Shown here one piece after another: positions 43,901-54,516 of a DNA stretch of 64,000 nt. The position numbers and the translations under genes are program-made. The DNA is from Ophiosphaerella korrae. Taxonomy: Eukaryota > Ascomycota > Dothideomycetes > Pleosporales > Phaeosphaeriaceae. Location of the stretch: NCBI GenBank assembly GCA_028456385.1, contig JALNQF010000033.1:248001-312000 (forward strand), in the 5' to 3' direction. The number at the start of each line of letters is the position of its first letter. Within the stretch, counting starts at the first letter, position 1. The notes below the pieces were generated by a model. It had not been told where the DNA came from, searched no databases, and was given only the letters and a program-made list of their open reading frames with translations.

Positions 43901-44147
43901 TGTTAGTTACACTGAAAATATTGGGAAAGCGCTTGACTGAAACAACTATGACATACAGTACCAATATGAAGAAAGCAAGAATGAGCCCATGAGTAGCCTT
44001 GAAGTGCACCTGAGCCGCCCTCTTCGTGGAGTCTTTATCTTTTGCAATAACACGACTCGGCTTCGCCATGGGTGTGCCTTTTACTTCTTTGAAACGCGCT
44101 GCCGCGGTGATCTCGGATGCTGGAGTGAACATCTCACCATTTTCCAT
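40949..44147 (-). CDS. GPI13: GPI ethanolamine phosphate transferase 3 (GPI13 / PIG-O)
   Basis: ER multi-pass enzyme that adds the bridging ethanolamine phosphate to the third mannose of GPI precursors; 1044 aa. ATG 44147 (MENGEMFTPASE); the intron at 43893-43956 (GTATGT...GCAG) joins FFILVL to ILHIAGIYLFTSGFLLTR, completing the first transmembrane helix. The lumenal alkaline-phosphatase-type domain has KAIVIIVDALRYDF, HYLGVDHAGHRYGP and VIMGDHGMDTKGDHGGES, with the metal-binding Asp/His residues intact. The C-terminal half has about 13-14 hydrophobic segments. Length matches the family. Confidence 0.95.
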
Positions 44148-44859
44148 TGCGAAGGTACAATGGCTAAATGAAGGATAAGAGAAAAGGAGAAGGGTTTTAA
44201 GGAGAGAAAGAAACCATAGAAACCATGCTTTGGCTGACTAGGAACAGCGTAGGGAATGATGTTTGGGTTGCAGTGGATGAAGGTTTCGCCGAATCGCCGG
44301 TCCGGCTTGCGATGCGCTGGACCGGCTCTACTTACTACCTGTAGGTACTTAAGCTCACCATCCCAGGCTAACTTTAGGCGAAGCTTAATTTCTGGGTATA
44401 GAAACCGGGGAATTAGAGAGAACCATTAGGGCAGGTATTTCTGGGACAAATGGTGTAATAGTCCCAATACATTTTATCTACATCACATGGGAGCAGTATA
44501 GGAGGCATATGTTTAGTGTAAAGTGTGTATTTGGCTCTCTTGCTGCTTGGACACAGTCGCTCGAGAAGGCATATAATACATTAAGAATAAGAGTTATGTA
44601 AGAGGACATAACCTCAATGGAGAGATGGCCAAAAATCCAGGGTATACAAAAGTGGCCAGTCAGCTCCAAGAATATACAATAGGCTCAGAGAGCCAAACCC
44701 GCTGCCAGCGTAGGGCGCTGGTGGAGGGCCTGAAGTTGACAATCAACGGTATAGCTGTCATCAAGATAATCGATCGTAGCCAAGGGGCTGAGTATGGCCC
44801 AGGTGACTGGACGGTTCGTTGGAGCCCAGTCGGGCATTGACGATTTTGGACTCATGTGA
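44148..44859. other. intergenic region (GPI13 promoter / 3' end of membrane protein gene)
   Basis: 712 bp. It contains a perfect 8-bp inverted repeat, gccggtcc at 44296-44303 and ggaccggc at 44319-44326, upstream of GPI13. Short open frames near 44625 show no protein features. Confidence 0.4.
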
Positions 44860-45402
44860 TCATGAGTAGTACTTGTCGTTCTTTTCCTTCAGACCCCCAA
44901 TGCGATCTAGGTCAAGCGAGTCAAAGCGGTCGGAGGCATCGCGCTGGTATGGGGGAAGGTCCTCCTGCACTGGCTCCAGCCCCACGCTGTGCTCTCCAAC
45001 GCGCACAATGACAACGCGACCAGATTGTCGCTTTCCAGATTCATCAACCTCGTCTGGGAAAGTGATGCGAATTTCTGGGACAGGGCTGGATGGGGAGTCA
45101 GGAGTGCTGCGCATTAGATCCTGTTTTTCGGAGTAGACGACAACAGAATCACGACCTTTGTAGGGCATGGCGGTGATGGTCAGGCGGTTGTGGTTTGACT
45201 GGCGCTTTTCGTACAGAGGCAGCTGTGCGTCGGCTTCGGCTTGTTTGCGTACGCGACGAATATTCCGGAGAAACATGAGGGCGCCGACGAGGATGAGGCC
45301 GAGGAGAACGAGCATCAACAGAGAGACGACAAGGGCAACGTGGGTAGAGCTGAGGCCCTCCTCGTTGTTGCGCGCAATCAGATGCTTCATGGTAGTCATC
45401 AT
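44860..45402 (-). CDS. small single-pass membrane protein, fungal, unknown function
   Basis: 180-aa single-exon protein from ATG 45402. A short N-terminal head is followed by one strong transmembrane helix, STHVALVVSLLMLVLLGLIL plus VGALMF (about residues 19-44), a basic stop-transfer segment (RNIRRVRKQ), and a cytosolic tail with Pro/Ser-rich and acidic stretches, PYKGRDSVVVYSEK, EIRITFPDEVDESGKRQSGR and VVIVRVGEHSVGLEPVQEDL. The layout, with type III topology and the tail containing a PPY sequence (EDLPPYQRD) that could bind WW domains of Rsp5-type ligases, is seen in many fungal orphan membrane proteins. No family name recognised. Confidence 0.7.
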   Translation of the reverse strand: MMTTMKHLIARNNEEGLSSTHVALVVSLLMLVLLGLILVGALMFLRNIRRVRKQAEADAQLPLYEKRQSNHNRLTITAMPYKGRDSVVVYSEKQDLMRSTPDSPSSPVPEIRITFPDEVDESGKRQSGRVVIVRVGEHSVGLEPVQEDLPPYQRDASDRFDSLDLDRIGGLKEKNDKYYS

Positions 45403-48039
45403 GGTGAGCTATGTGATGTAGTGATGGGTTGTTCGTAGCAACGTATCGATAGACTTTAGGTGGCGATTAAGGATTGTGGTAGCTGCGGGCATGTTAGTGG
45501 TGGTGTGGTGTGTTGTGTTAAGTGCCGATAGTTGCTTAGGTGAAACCTGGGAGCAGGGAGAATGGACATGGCACACACCTTCACGAGCGCTGCTGTGGCA
45601 CAGGGTGGCAGAACAGGAAGCTGGGAAACGAGAGGGAAAGAGCGTACACGAATATCGCTGAAAGAGTGAAGCGATGATCCGCAAGGGAAGAATGTCGACT
45701 CGAACGAGGAGTTGGAGAGGCGTGAGAGTGAGCAAGGAGGTCGACGAGCGCGAAGACGGCCGTTGACATAGCTAGCACAGGCAAGATTGCCTTGCGCAGG
45801 AACGAACAGGGAGCCGTTGTTCCCGGCCAATCAAGGGCCGCTGCCGGTGCGGCACCGGTGGACGCTAGCCGGACTGGGGCTAGGGCCACGATTCAATATT
45901 CCAGGCCCGTTGTCTGCCGTCTGTTTTTGTCTGTTTTTGTCGATTTACGCGCCGGCATACTCAACTGATCCATTATGGATTGATAGAGCAGACCATCCAT
46001 TGTGGTCAGGCGGGCACCATGATGATACTGCAAATTCCTCCTACTCTTTCTCGCCCTCTCCTTCCCCCTCCACCACCTCCTACTACTGCCGCCAGACACC
46101 CGCCAGACACCCGCCAGATACCCGCCCACGACGAGTCGCGTCGCTGCAAGGCCCACCTCATCGAGCAAGGGACGGTAATGAAGCACAGCTGCTAGGCAAC
46201 TTGGAGATATGTCTCCTCGACGGCTTCCCAACTGCATAGCCGCCCTTTGATTACATCATCTCCTTGTGATGACCTGTTGACTTGTCTTGGTCATGTTGGT
46301 GACAGATGCGTGCAGAGACTTGGAGGCAGGGCTGAGACGAGGCCCGACTTGCTGAGCGCCTACCACCACAGTAGATACTACCACAGTAGATAGCGAAGCC
46401 CCCCGCAGGGTCCCCATGTCCCGCGCAAACTCTTCTCGCATGTCAAGCTTCTTGTTTGCTTGCTGCCTTCACAGCCGGATCTCATCCACGCCGTGTTTCG
46501 ATGCACACAAGGCATGACGGATCTCGATCCTGAGGCGTTCGTCTCGCTTTGAGACCTCGGGACGTTTGATGCCTTCGCTTGCTTGACGCCAAGTGCGGCT
46601 CCCACGAGGTGTAACAAGTCGACTCCTGAGGCTTGCCCTTCTAGAAGTCGGCCCAGACGTGTCCACGTCGGTGCCAAGCTTGGTCTCTCCCATGTGCACT
46701 TGGCGGTGGCTGCACTGTGCAGTTTGCTGTTTGCTGTCGTCCCCACGATGCACACAAGCGCTGAACTGAGATGCCGGATAGCTGGCATGGGAAGACGACG
46801 GCCAAGTGCTACACAAGGCGTGCGTGGCCGCTTGTGTCTGTAAGCTGTTGGACTTGCCCGACCAACAAATGCAGTGCAGTGGGCTGCCAGCTGGCTTTAT
46901 TGTTACGACGTGCTGTGCAGCTCCCAGGCAGCCCCCAGGACCAAGCGATCGTGTGTTTCACAAGGGGCCTGTACGTAACCAGGCGTCTCTTATGCATGCG
47001 AGGGCGCAGGTGTCTCATGCCACTTGAACTCTCCATCATCACCCACCTCGCGTCTGAGAGATCGACCGGATTGCGTGCCTGGCTTGTCTTGGCGCATCCA
47101 AGCAGCAACAGCTGTGAGTGTCAAGTAGGCGCGGAGTAGTATCAACCCGCAGCCTCTACTTATTACCAGCGCAAGCTTCTGACCCCCAAGGCTTGTCTGA
47201 CTCTCCTCCGGACACGCAGCTCGGCAGGCACCCATCCAGCCAGGCACCTCACCAGCAAGGCCCTCAACTCGCTGGACTTGGTCCCTGGTACGATAGCTGA
47301 GAGCAGAGCCGCGGGCATTCCTCCTCGCTAGCGTTCCCCAGCGGACGCCTATCCTTAGTTGCCGATCCTTCTGCCCTCGCCTCTGTCTTGCCCGGGGGAC
47401 ATGCCCATCGCCATCTGATGTTCCTCGCGCCCACCGTCACTTCTCTCCCACGCCCAATCGCCCCAGCTCCAAGCTCCAAGCTCCAAGCCGCCAGCCTCCA
47501 GCTTCCCTCTCGCCCGCCAGCGCACACCCCCAGGCTAGCAACCCCCCAACCACTGTTCCTCTCCCAACCGTCTGCTGGCCTGCATTCCGCAATTCCTCGG
47601 CCGCGCGCCCTCGCATCCCCCGCTGGAGAGTGACCAAGACCCTGATGCGTTCCCCGCCTGGCGCGCAAGACCATCGCTTCGAGTTTAGCATGCACAGTGG
47701 TTAAGACGAGCCTTCCTGCCTTACACGGAACCAAGGGCGCTCGCTCGCACATAGATACCAACCACCCTCCTCACCCTCCCTACCGACCCAGGCACCCGTC
47801 TGCCTGCTCATCCTCCTCCTCCCTCCTACACAACGCCTCCTCCATTTTCCCACATTCTTTTTCGCCTGTACGGCCTGCTTCTCTACTCCGCAAAGTGCCC
47901 GCCACCCGTCTCTTGCTGACGCCTGGCCCACCTCAGCTCTCAACTGCCATAAGCCGCCCCGCAGTGCTCTTCCTTTCCATAATACTTCTACCTCGCCGCC
48001 TGCTTCTACACCTCTCGCCCCACTACCCCGCTCACGTAA
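45403..48039. promoter_or_regulatory. 2.6-kb gene-poor divergent region with long Pumilio upstream sequence
   Basis: Between the small membrane protein (-) and the Pumilio gene (+). It is GC-rich, so many open frames exist by chance, but none shows conserved motifs. On the + strand, 47694-48039 contains no ATG and is strongly pyrimidine-rich (ctcctcctccctcctac), the look of a leader feeding the start at 48040. The remainder (46260-47690) is unexplained and could hold a longer 5' UTR, a non-coding RNA or promoter elements. An 11-bp tandem repeat lies at 46091. Confidence 0.45.
46091..46123. repeat. 11-bp tandem repeat, three copies
   Basis: Units gccagacaccc, gccagacaccc and gccagataccc follow one another, with one substitution in the third copy. 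It lies in non-coding sequence. Confidence 0.85.
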
Positions 48040-48183
48040 ATGGACCCAGCATCCGCTGTCCTGAGTCGCAATATGGGCAGCATATCAGGCAATGTGGGCA
48101 GCTACACCTCCCTATGCCAGAAGTCGGAGCTAACACACAGATCCTAGAACCGATCGCGCGAATATACCGGCGGCATCTCTCTC

Positions 48184-48221
<38 letters not shown>

Positions 48222-51089
48222 CGATAATGAACGCTCGTCACACACATCACCGTGGGGCAACAGCATATGGAATACAACAAATGCTTCATCGCTAGCCTTT
48301 GGATTTGGCTCTACCTCCAGCTCAACGAGGAGGGACAGCTCACGGCCACGCGGTATGCATATCCCGCCACGCACAAATCAAACCTACCGTGTCATCACTA
48401 ACATCTTGGTAGAAAACGCCACCTACGACCTCACCTCAGGAATCACCGGTTCTAGCTCCCTAGTTGCTGACTCCGAGACAGAGTGGCGGCCGAGTCGTCC
48501 TTCGTGGACAGAGCAGGGCACTTCGAATGTACCCCATGCAAGAAGCTCCGGTGTATCACCAGCACGGAAGCGATCCATCGTGCAAGCGCCATCTTCGCAG
48601 CAATACGCAGACAACTCTGCATCAACGTTTTTCCCTGTCTCGCGCACAAATACTCTTGGTTCGGGCCCTGCCTCCAAGTCGACCAAACCTCTACTCGACC
48701 CCACCTCAACAAATTTTACCTCCTCACGTCAGTTAGACTCAGTAAACACTGGTTTCTCCAACTACATCTTTGGTCAATCCGAAACTAGTCAGCGTCCCGA
48801 TACCGCAGTCACGTCATGGCCCGATACAACTTCGGTTCACTCCCCAAACGACGATCGGAGAAGCGGGGGGGCATCCGAATACTTTGCTTCCTCCAGTGGT
48901 ACCCCTTCGCGCAATGGAAGCCTACCACCCTCTAGGCATGGCGCAGAACCGGTTCAGTATAACCAACATGTTGATACCTTTTCTCGACTCACACAGGCTG
49001 TCCCGCGACAGACCTCATCATTTTCCTACGCTAATAGTCGTTCTATGCAAGAGCGCAGCGCATCAGTGCAAAGCGAGTCGTTTCAGACCCTGGCTAGACT
49101 GGCTGCAGAACAAGAACATGAGGCGCGTTTGGCGCACAGGCAATCGGTCAGCATCAACGGACTGGCGCCAAGCTTCATTCAGGCCGGACAAGACTCTCTT
49201 GTGGCGCGTGACAGTTTTTCGGATGCACAACTACAGTTGAAGACAGATGACGCTAGCTACAGGAATGGCACATATACACCGGACAGTTATGCCAACAGCC
49301 AGGTCAGCGACGCGAATGCCCAGTTTCGCTCGTTCCAATTCGATAGCCGAAGTGCCCCCAATGGAACAGGTGTGCGCCAAAGCCCTTTTTACTCACATAT
49401 TCACACGCCGCCAGTGTACGATCGCCTCAATCCTTACAGTAGCGAACAAGCGCTCTCTCACCCCAACAATCTTGCCCTTGTTCAGAACAAATTGGCCGGT
49501 TATCAGATTCAGCAAGAGCGCCGCAACTACATACCACATAATCAATTTCATCAACAACAGTTCCAGCACATGCTACCAGCTGCTCAGCTACGGCATCCAT
49601 ACCCGTACCAATTCGCCGCCCCTAATGGTATGCCAATAAGCGCGCTGCCACCCCACATGACCATGGCTAGTATGGCACCCATGTTGCCTGTTTCGCAACC
49701 GCCGCGTGGCCCCCGAGACCAGCAGCCTGGTGATGGAGCAGGGGTTTTGAGCCTGAAGTTAGCAGAATTCAAGAGAGAGAGCAAAACTAGTAAACGTTGG
49801 GAATTGACTGACATTTACGATGATGTTGTTGAATTTGCAGGGGATCAGCACGGCTCCCGTTTCATCCAACAGAAATTGGAGACTGCCAATAGCGAAGTGA
49901 AAGAGAAGATTTTCAAAGAGTTGGAGTCAAACTCTCTACAGCTGATGCAAGATGTCTTTGGTAACTATGTCATTCAAAAATTCTTCGAGCATGGAGACCA
50001 GACACAGAAAAAGATTTTAGCTGCAAAAATGAAGGGCCACGTCCTTGCGCTTGCAAACCAGATGTATGCCTGTCGTGTGGTCCAGAAGGTATGGCTCTTG
50101 CAACAAATCGTTTGACCAAAGCTAACTAAATAGGCCCTTGAGCACGTCCTTGTTGACCAGCAAGCCGCCATGGTAAAGGAACTAGAGAAGGATATCTTGA
50201 AAACCGTCCAAGATCAAAATGGCAATCATGTCATCCAGAAAGTCATTGACCGTGTACCAATAGAGCATATCCAGGTTATCGTCGAGGCTTTCAGAGGCCA
50301 AATTGGTCGGTTAGCGGTCAACTCTTATGGGTGCCGCGTCATTCAGAGATTACTGGAGAAGGTGCCAGAGCCTCAACGTAGATTTATCCTAACAGAGCTT
50401 CATGCAGAAGGCCCGAAACTGATTACCGACTCGTATGGCAATTACGTCACCCAGCATATCATCGAGCATGGTTTGCCCGAAGATCGAGCAAAGATCGTTA
50501 CCCTCATCAAAGCCCAGTTTCTCATGTTCTCAAAGCACAAATTTGCGAGCAATGTCGTCGAAAGGTGCTTGGTGTGTGGAAGTGATGGTCAGCGTCGTGA
50601 ACTAGTCCACGCGTCCATCGCGAAGAATGAGCGCGGGGAGAACAACCTCCTGAATCTGCTCAAAGATGGCTACGGCAACTACGTAATCCAAAAGCTGCTA
50701 GAAACACTCAGTCGTGATGACTACGAAACTTTCGTTACCGCATTGAAGCCGGAGCTGGAAAAGGCCAAGAAGATTATCTCAGGCAAGCAGATTGTCTCAG
50801 TGAGTTGTAATGTCTAATTATCGTCAAACTACCATTAATGATTGCACAGGTGGAGAAGAAAATGTATCGTTACGACCGCATCGACTCTCCCACCATGCCC
50901 GGCGAGTCTAGTGAGGTACCGCCCACGCCCGCCTTATCGAGCACTGCGCAATCCCCTCAAAGTAGCTCTATCCCCAGCGCAAATATGTCGACCGTCGACG
51001 ACCCTATACATTCGGCAACATCACATGCCAGAAAAGAATTTACTATCCCTACCGGCAATATCGGTATTGAAGAAGAGTGTGTGTCATAA
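48040..51089 (+). CDS. PUF3: Pumilio-family RNA-binding protein (Puf3-like)
   Basis: Sequence-specific mRNA 3'-UTR binder that controls decay and translation, in yeast of mitochondrial mRNAs; 946 aa. Five exons: introns 48094-48147 (GTGGGC...CTAG, branch CTAAC), 48353-48412, 50089-50133 and 50800-50849. The start ATG 48040 is the first ATG after 345 ATG-free bases. The N-terminal 540 residues are Ser/Asn/Gln-rich and disordered, with an Asn tract. The Pumilio homology domain (about 540-895) has eight repeats, including GDQHGSRFIQQKLE, VFGNYVIQKFFEHG, MYACRVVQKALEH, QNGNHVIQKVID, SYGCRVIQRLLE, SYGNYVTQHIIEH, KFASNVVERCL and GYGNYVIQKLLE. The order of base-contacting residues (SR-Q, NY-Q, CR-Q, NH-Q, CR-Q, NY-Q, SN-E, NY-Q) fits the UGUANAUA class. 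Puf3 orthology is the best guess. Confidence 0.9.
48184..48222 (+). repeat. (AAC)13 microsatellite coding for poly-Asn
   Basis: Thirteen perfect AAC codons encode an Asn tract in the disordered N-terminus of the Pumilio protein. It is likely length-variable between strains. Confidence 0.95.
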
Positions 51090-51889
51090 TTCTAGCCAGC
51101 CCAAAATGGCAAGTAGTTACAACGTCTACCCACCTTTATCAGACACTTTCACACTATATTGCATAGCTTGCAATTAAGTCAATATTTGTTTTACTTTTTT
51201 TTTTTTCCTACTTTCATATATATCTTAGCCCAGCCATATTTACATTTTACTGTTCATATACCATAACTTCATTGTATCTCACTCTCATACTTCGCTGCAC
51301 AAGCAGGCATCGGCGAAGGACTGGTATAACCATCGTTTGTTTCTATCTATCAGCATCGGGTAAACACATACTACAAAAGAAAGAATCAGTCAGGAGTCCA
51401 CTAGGGTTATTTGTTAGTCGAGACTTGCTTTCAATACACGACACAGTACTTATGAATGGGCGTCTCACGCTTTGACGCGTTTATAGCAACTACGAAGGCA
51501 GTTTCTAGGATACTGTGGGGACGAGGTGAAGGAGTTTAGGGAGAATGAAATGCGGTAACTATTTCGTAGATAGAGTCGGCATCGTAGGCGCTGAATGATT
51601 GTCCTTATGTCTATTCCTGCCATTATCTGCATGAGATTGACCCCAAGAGTTTTCTACAAGATACTCATTGGTTACAATAACACTTAAAATATTGTGGCAT
51701 ACAAGTAGCAGTTTATCCTTCGCGTTGCGCGTTCTACAGATTTGATAGAACATGTCACTATCAGTGGAATAGTTTCATTATTGTAGATGACTACAAAAGA
51801 GTGTCTAAGTTAGGCTCCAAATTCAAAATTAACATTCTCTGATACCTTCCTCAAGACCCTCACAAAGCCTCTTGGTTCTAATGCGTACT
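51090..51889. other. intergenic region downstream of Pumilio gene
   Basis: 800 bp of AT-rich sequence containing the Pumilio 3' UTR; a T-rich run (tttactttttttttttt) lies at 51191. No UGUA-type sites were systematically counted. No gene was recognised. Confidence 0.4.
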
Positions 51890-53160
51890 AATTTCATCGT
51901 ACACCTACTTCAGGAATAGGTTGAACTCCATCTTGAGGGAGTAGTGGAAGGCGTGACTAACGGTAGTAATGTCATCCTTGCGGTCGTTCGCATCCTTTGT
52001 CGGGTTGTATGAGAAAACTTCCACTAGAGTAGGGTGATTGTGCTCGTGGCAGCCATGAAAGTACTTGATGAGGCGCTCACGAAACTCGATGGCGTTCTTG
52101 ATGGGGCAATTGGGATCCTGAATTTCGTAATACGTGATGAGGGTAGGGCATCCTTTCGGAAATCACGAGGCCACGACCCCTGGTTGCGCGGTCGATACAG
52201 TCGTGGGTGTAGTAGCGCACCGAGTTGGTGATGTCAGTTGTAGGCTGGCTCATCTTCCGTGTACGCGCTATGCTTGTGCTTGAACATGGTTTCCTAGCGC
52301 TTGGGTGGTGGAGAACATGAAAGCTGGACTCATGTGCAGGGAAGGGAAGGATTTTGAGCGGGTGGTGATAAGGCCATGCTTTTCCAGCAGCCAGACCTCC
52401 TTCTCAATGGCCCGACACTGCTTCTTGGTCTCCTCCTCATTCGTTTCGACGCCCATGTAGACAGTGTTTTTGGTAAACTCTCGCTGTAGTACCTAAGCAT
52501 AAGAGATGTTGATGTCTTCGTAGGTACCTTCTGGGCCAAGAGGGTAGTCTGGAGCAATGACGATTGCATTGTCCTCCTTAGAAAACTTGAGACCGGCTTC
52601 TGAGTACCATGGAATGAAGTCGCGGCCTTCGGTACACTTTTGAAATGCTTGTCAAGTCAGGCTGCGCATTGTTAGGATAACTTACGAAATCTTCACCGTG
52701 CATGAACAAGCTGTGTTTGGAAGGAGATTTTCCTTCGATGCTTCTAGGCACAGGGAAAGTTACCTTGGTTTCCGACTTACCCCATGTCTCGGAGTATGCA
52801 TAGGTGGTTTGAAGCTGTTTGAATCCCATTTCCGTGAACCAGTAAGTGCCACGGTCGAAGACTTCATCGTGAGTCTTTGTTGAAGAAGCGATCACGTTGA
52901 ACTATCTGGGGTTTTGGCCAGGTCTGGAGGCTTGTGAGTGCGCCGCTGACCTCCTCAGAGTACTTTGAAGCTAGAGCTTTCAATTTCTCTCTCACTGCAT
53001 CTGTTCCCTCTGGTAGGTTACATGCCTCCTACGATGCTCTCTTGGGACAAATTTTATTCCACCCCCACCAAAGGCTTGACCTGCCCAAATAAGCTCTGGA
53101 GAGCCTTTTCTCCCTAAGCTAGCCACCCCTGATTATCGTAGTTGATTGCATAAGTCATTT
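51890..53160 (-). pseudogene. degraded gene with several frame breaks, unknown family
   Basis: On the minus strand, coding-like stretches follow each other in different frames. From 5' to 3' these are MTYAINYDNQGWLA then stop; LPEGTDAVREKLKALASKYS; HDEVFDRGTYWFTEMGFKQL...HSLFMHGEDF; EGRDFIPWYSEAGLKFSKED followed by NAIVIAPDYPLGPEGTYEDI and a stop; NTVYMGVETNEEETKKQCRA; VRYYTHDCIDRATRGRGLVI; and GCPTLITYYEIQDPNCPIKN running to EFNLFLK and a stop. Joining them needs at least two frameshifts and read-through of in-frame stops, which introns do not explain. The block around HGEDF and IAPDYPLGP recalls alpha/beta-hydrolase esterases, but the C-terminal part does not. Function not assigned; a recently inactivated gene is the best reading. 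Confidence 0.55.
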
Positions 53161-53529
53161 TGACGTAGAGGGTTGAAATTAGAAGTTGTCGTGATGTGAG
53201 AGCTTGTGTGTGTGTAAGGTGATCATTGAGAACATGTCATCACCAAAAGCGTACATTGCAGATTGAATTCCATGTGAATTGTCATTGATGCTGATTACAT
53301 CCAAGTATGTACAATGAAGTGTATCCTTCAGAAATTTTGAAGAGCAGCTGATCGAATCCAGATCGCTGGCAAAGTAAAATACAACCCCTACAGGTGTGCA
53401 AAAGAAGTGAAAGCAAACCCCATGCAAGCAGTCTTGCTGCCAAGCAATCTAACATATGTTCGCACGATCATGACCTAAGGTAGTGTCGTAGAAGAGAAGA
53501 CACTACCCATGAAGCAGCCTCAAAGATAC
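53161..53529. other. short intergenic region, nothing recognised
   Basis: 369 bp between the pseudogene and the stop of the CAP-protein gene. Only chance-length frames without ATG starts. Confidence 0.3.
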
Positions 53530-54516
53530 CTAGTCAGCCCAGCCACCGAGGTTGGTTTTGGAGATTGGAGCAGCAATGTTCTTAGCATAAGCGCCACCAA
53601 CATTTCCGGGAGGTGAGTAATTGCAGACCGTATACTTGTTCAAGGAGGATTTCTGGCCGTTGATTGTCATCCTATCGCCACAATCAATGGAGACGCATCC
53701 AACCTTGGTAGTGCCCTTCCAAACCATTTGAGTCAAGTGACCAACGCTGTGGAAGACACTATCAGGAATGTTGTTCTGTCCAAAGTACGGCATCATTGGC
53801 TCGAGCTCGCCCTTATACCAGCTCTCCGTGATGCCGGCAGTGACATTAAATGCCTTTCCGGAAACAGTAAATAAGTTTTGGCCTTGACCAGCTCCTTCAG
53901 GAATGTAATGCTCAAAAGTACACTTTTCGGCGGCGATGCGAGCGTTGGTCTCACAAGCGGTGTCCCAAGTCAGCGGTGAAGCATCATGGTTAGCGCGGGC
54001 AGCGTTGTGATGATACAACACGGCAGCTTGGTAGTCAGCTCCAGAGGACAGCAAAGCCTGAGCTGTGCCTGTAGGGCGATTGGGAGAAGCAGCACTTGAC
54101 TGAATGGCAGCCGAAGTAGGGGCGGAAGATGAAGTTGGTTGCGGCTTCTGCTCTTGTGGAGGAGTAGGCCCGGGCGACGACACCGGACCAGGAACGGCCT
54201 GGGACGAGGGTTCAGGCTTAGGCGACCCTGCAGCAGAAGTTTGAATAGAAACCACGGCGGAAGTTGAAGATGGGCGTGCTGGGCGGGGCGCCTGTACCAC
54301 GGAGGAAGTCGGCTTGGCGATTGGGATAGCAGTGGTGGAGAGGCAAGAGGAAGCAGACATGGGCTGGTCAGGCCCAGCCGTGACGGTTACAATGACAGTA
54401 ACGACTTCTACTTCGGTTTCGGTGACAAGGACTCGCCTGTGGGGATGCTGGTTCTGGTGGGGCCTTGCCAGGGCGCCCAAAGCGAGAGTAGAACCGAGAA
54501 GAAGGGAAGAACGCAT
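53530..54516 (-). CDS. secreted CAP/PR-1 (SCP/TAPS) domain protein, PRY-like
   Basis: 328 aa, single exon from ATG 54516 (MRSSLLLGSTLALGALARPH): a signal peptide with cleavage near residue 18. The middle third is a Ser/Thr/Pro/Ala-rich linker suited to O-glycosylation. The CAP domain (about residues 155-320) carries the family signatures: YHHNAARANHDASPLTWDT (first His about 169), CTFEHYIPEGAGQGQNLF, GHLTQMVWKGTTKVGC (about 259-274) and YTVCNYSPPGNVGG. Yeast Pry proteins of this type bind and export sterols and fatty acids; fungal pathogens use them at the host interface. Lipid binding here is a family inference. Cysteines for the typical disulfides are present. Confidence 0.93.
   Translation of the reverse strand: MRSSLLLGSTLALGALARPHQNQHPHRRVLVTETEVEVVTVIVTVTAGPDQPMSASSCLSTTAIPIAKPTSSVVQAPRPARPSSTSAVVSIQTSAAGSPKPEPSSQAVPGPVSSPGPTPPQEQKPQPTSSSAPTSAAIQSSAASPNRPTGTAQALLSSGADYQAAVLYHHNAARANHDASPLTWDTACETNARIAAEKCTFEHYIPEGAGQGQNLFTVSGKAFNVTAGITESWYKGELEPMMPYFGQNNIPDSVFHSVGHLTQMVWKGTTKVGCVSIDCGDRMTINGQKSSLNKYTVCNYSPPGNVGGAYAKNIAAPISKTNLGGWAD

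Noticed and set aside
45900..47690. Several 60-165 aa open frames on both strands upstream of the Pumilio gene
   Set aside because: GC-rich chance frames, many without ATG, no conserved motif or splice-linked continuation.
51890..53160. Normal multi-intron gene model for the broken region
   Set aside because: Frames shift without plausible GT-AG pairs at several joins and in-frame stops remain.
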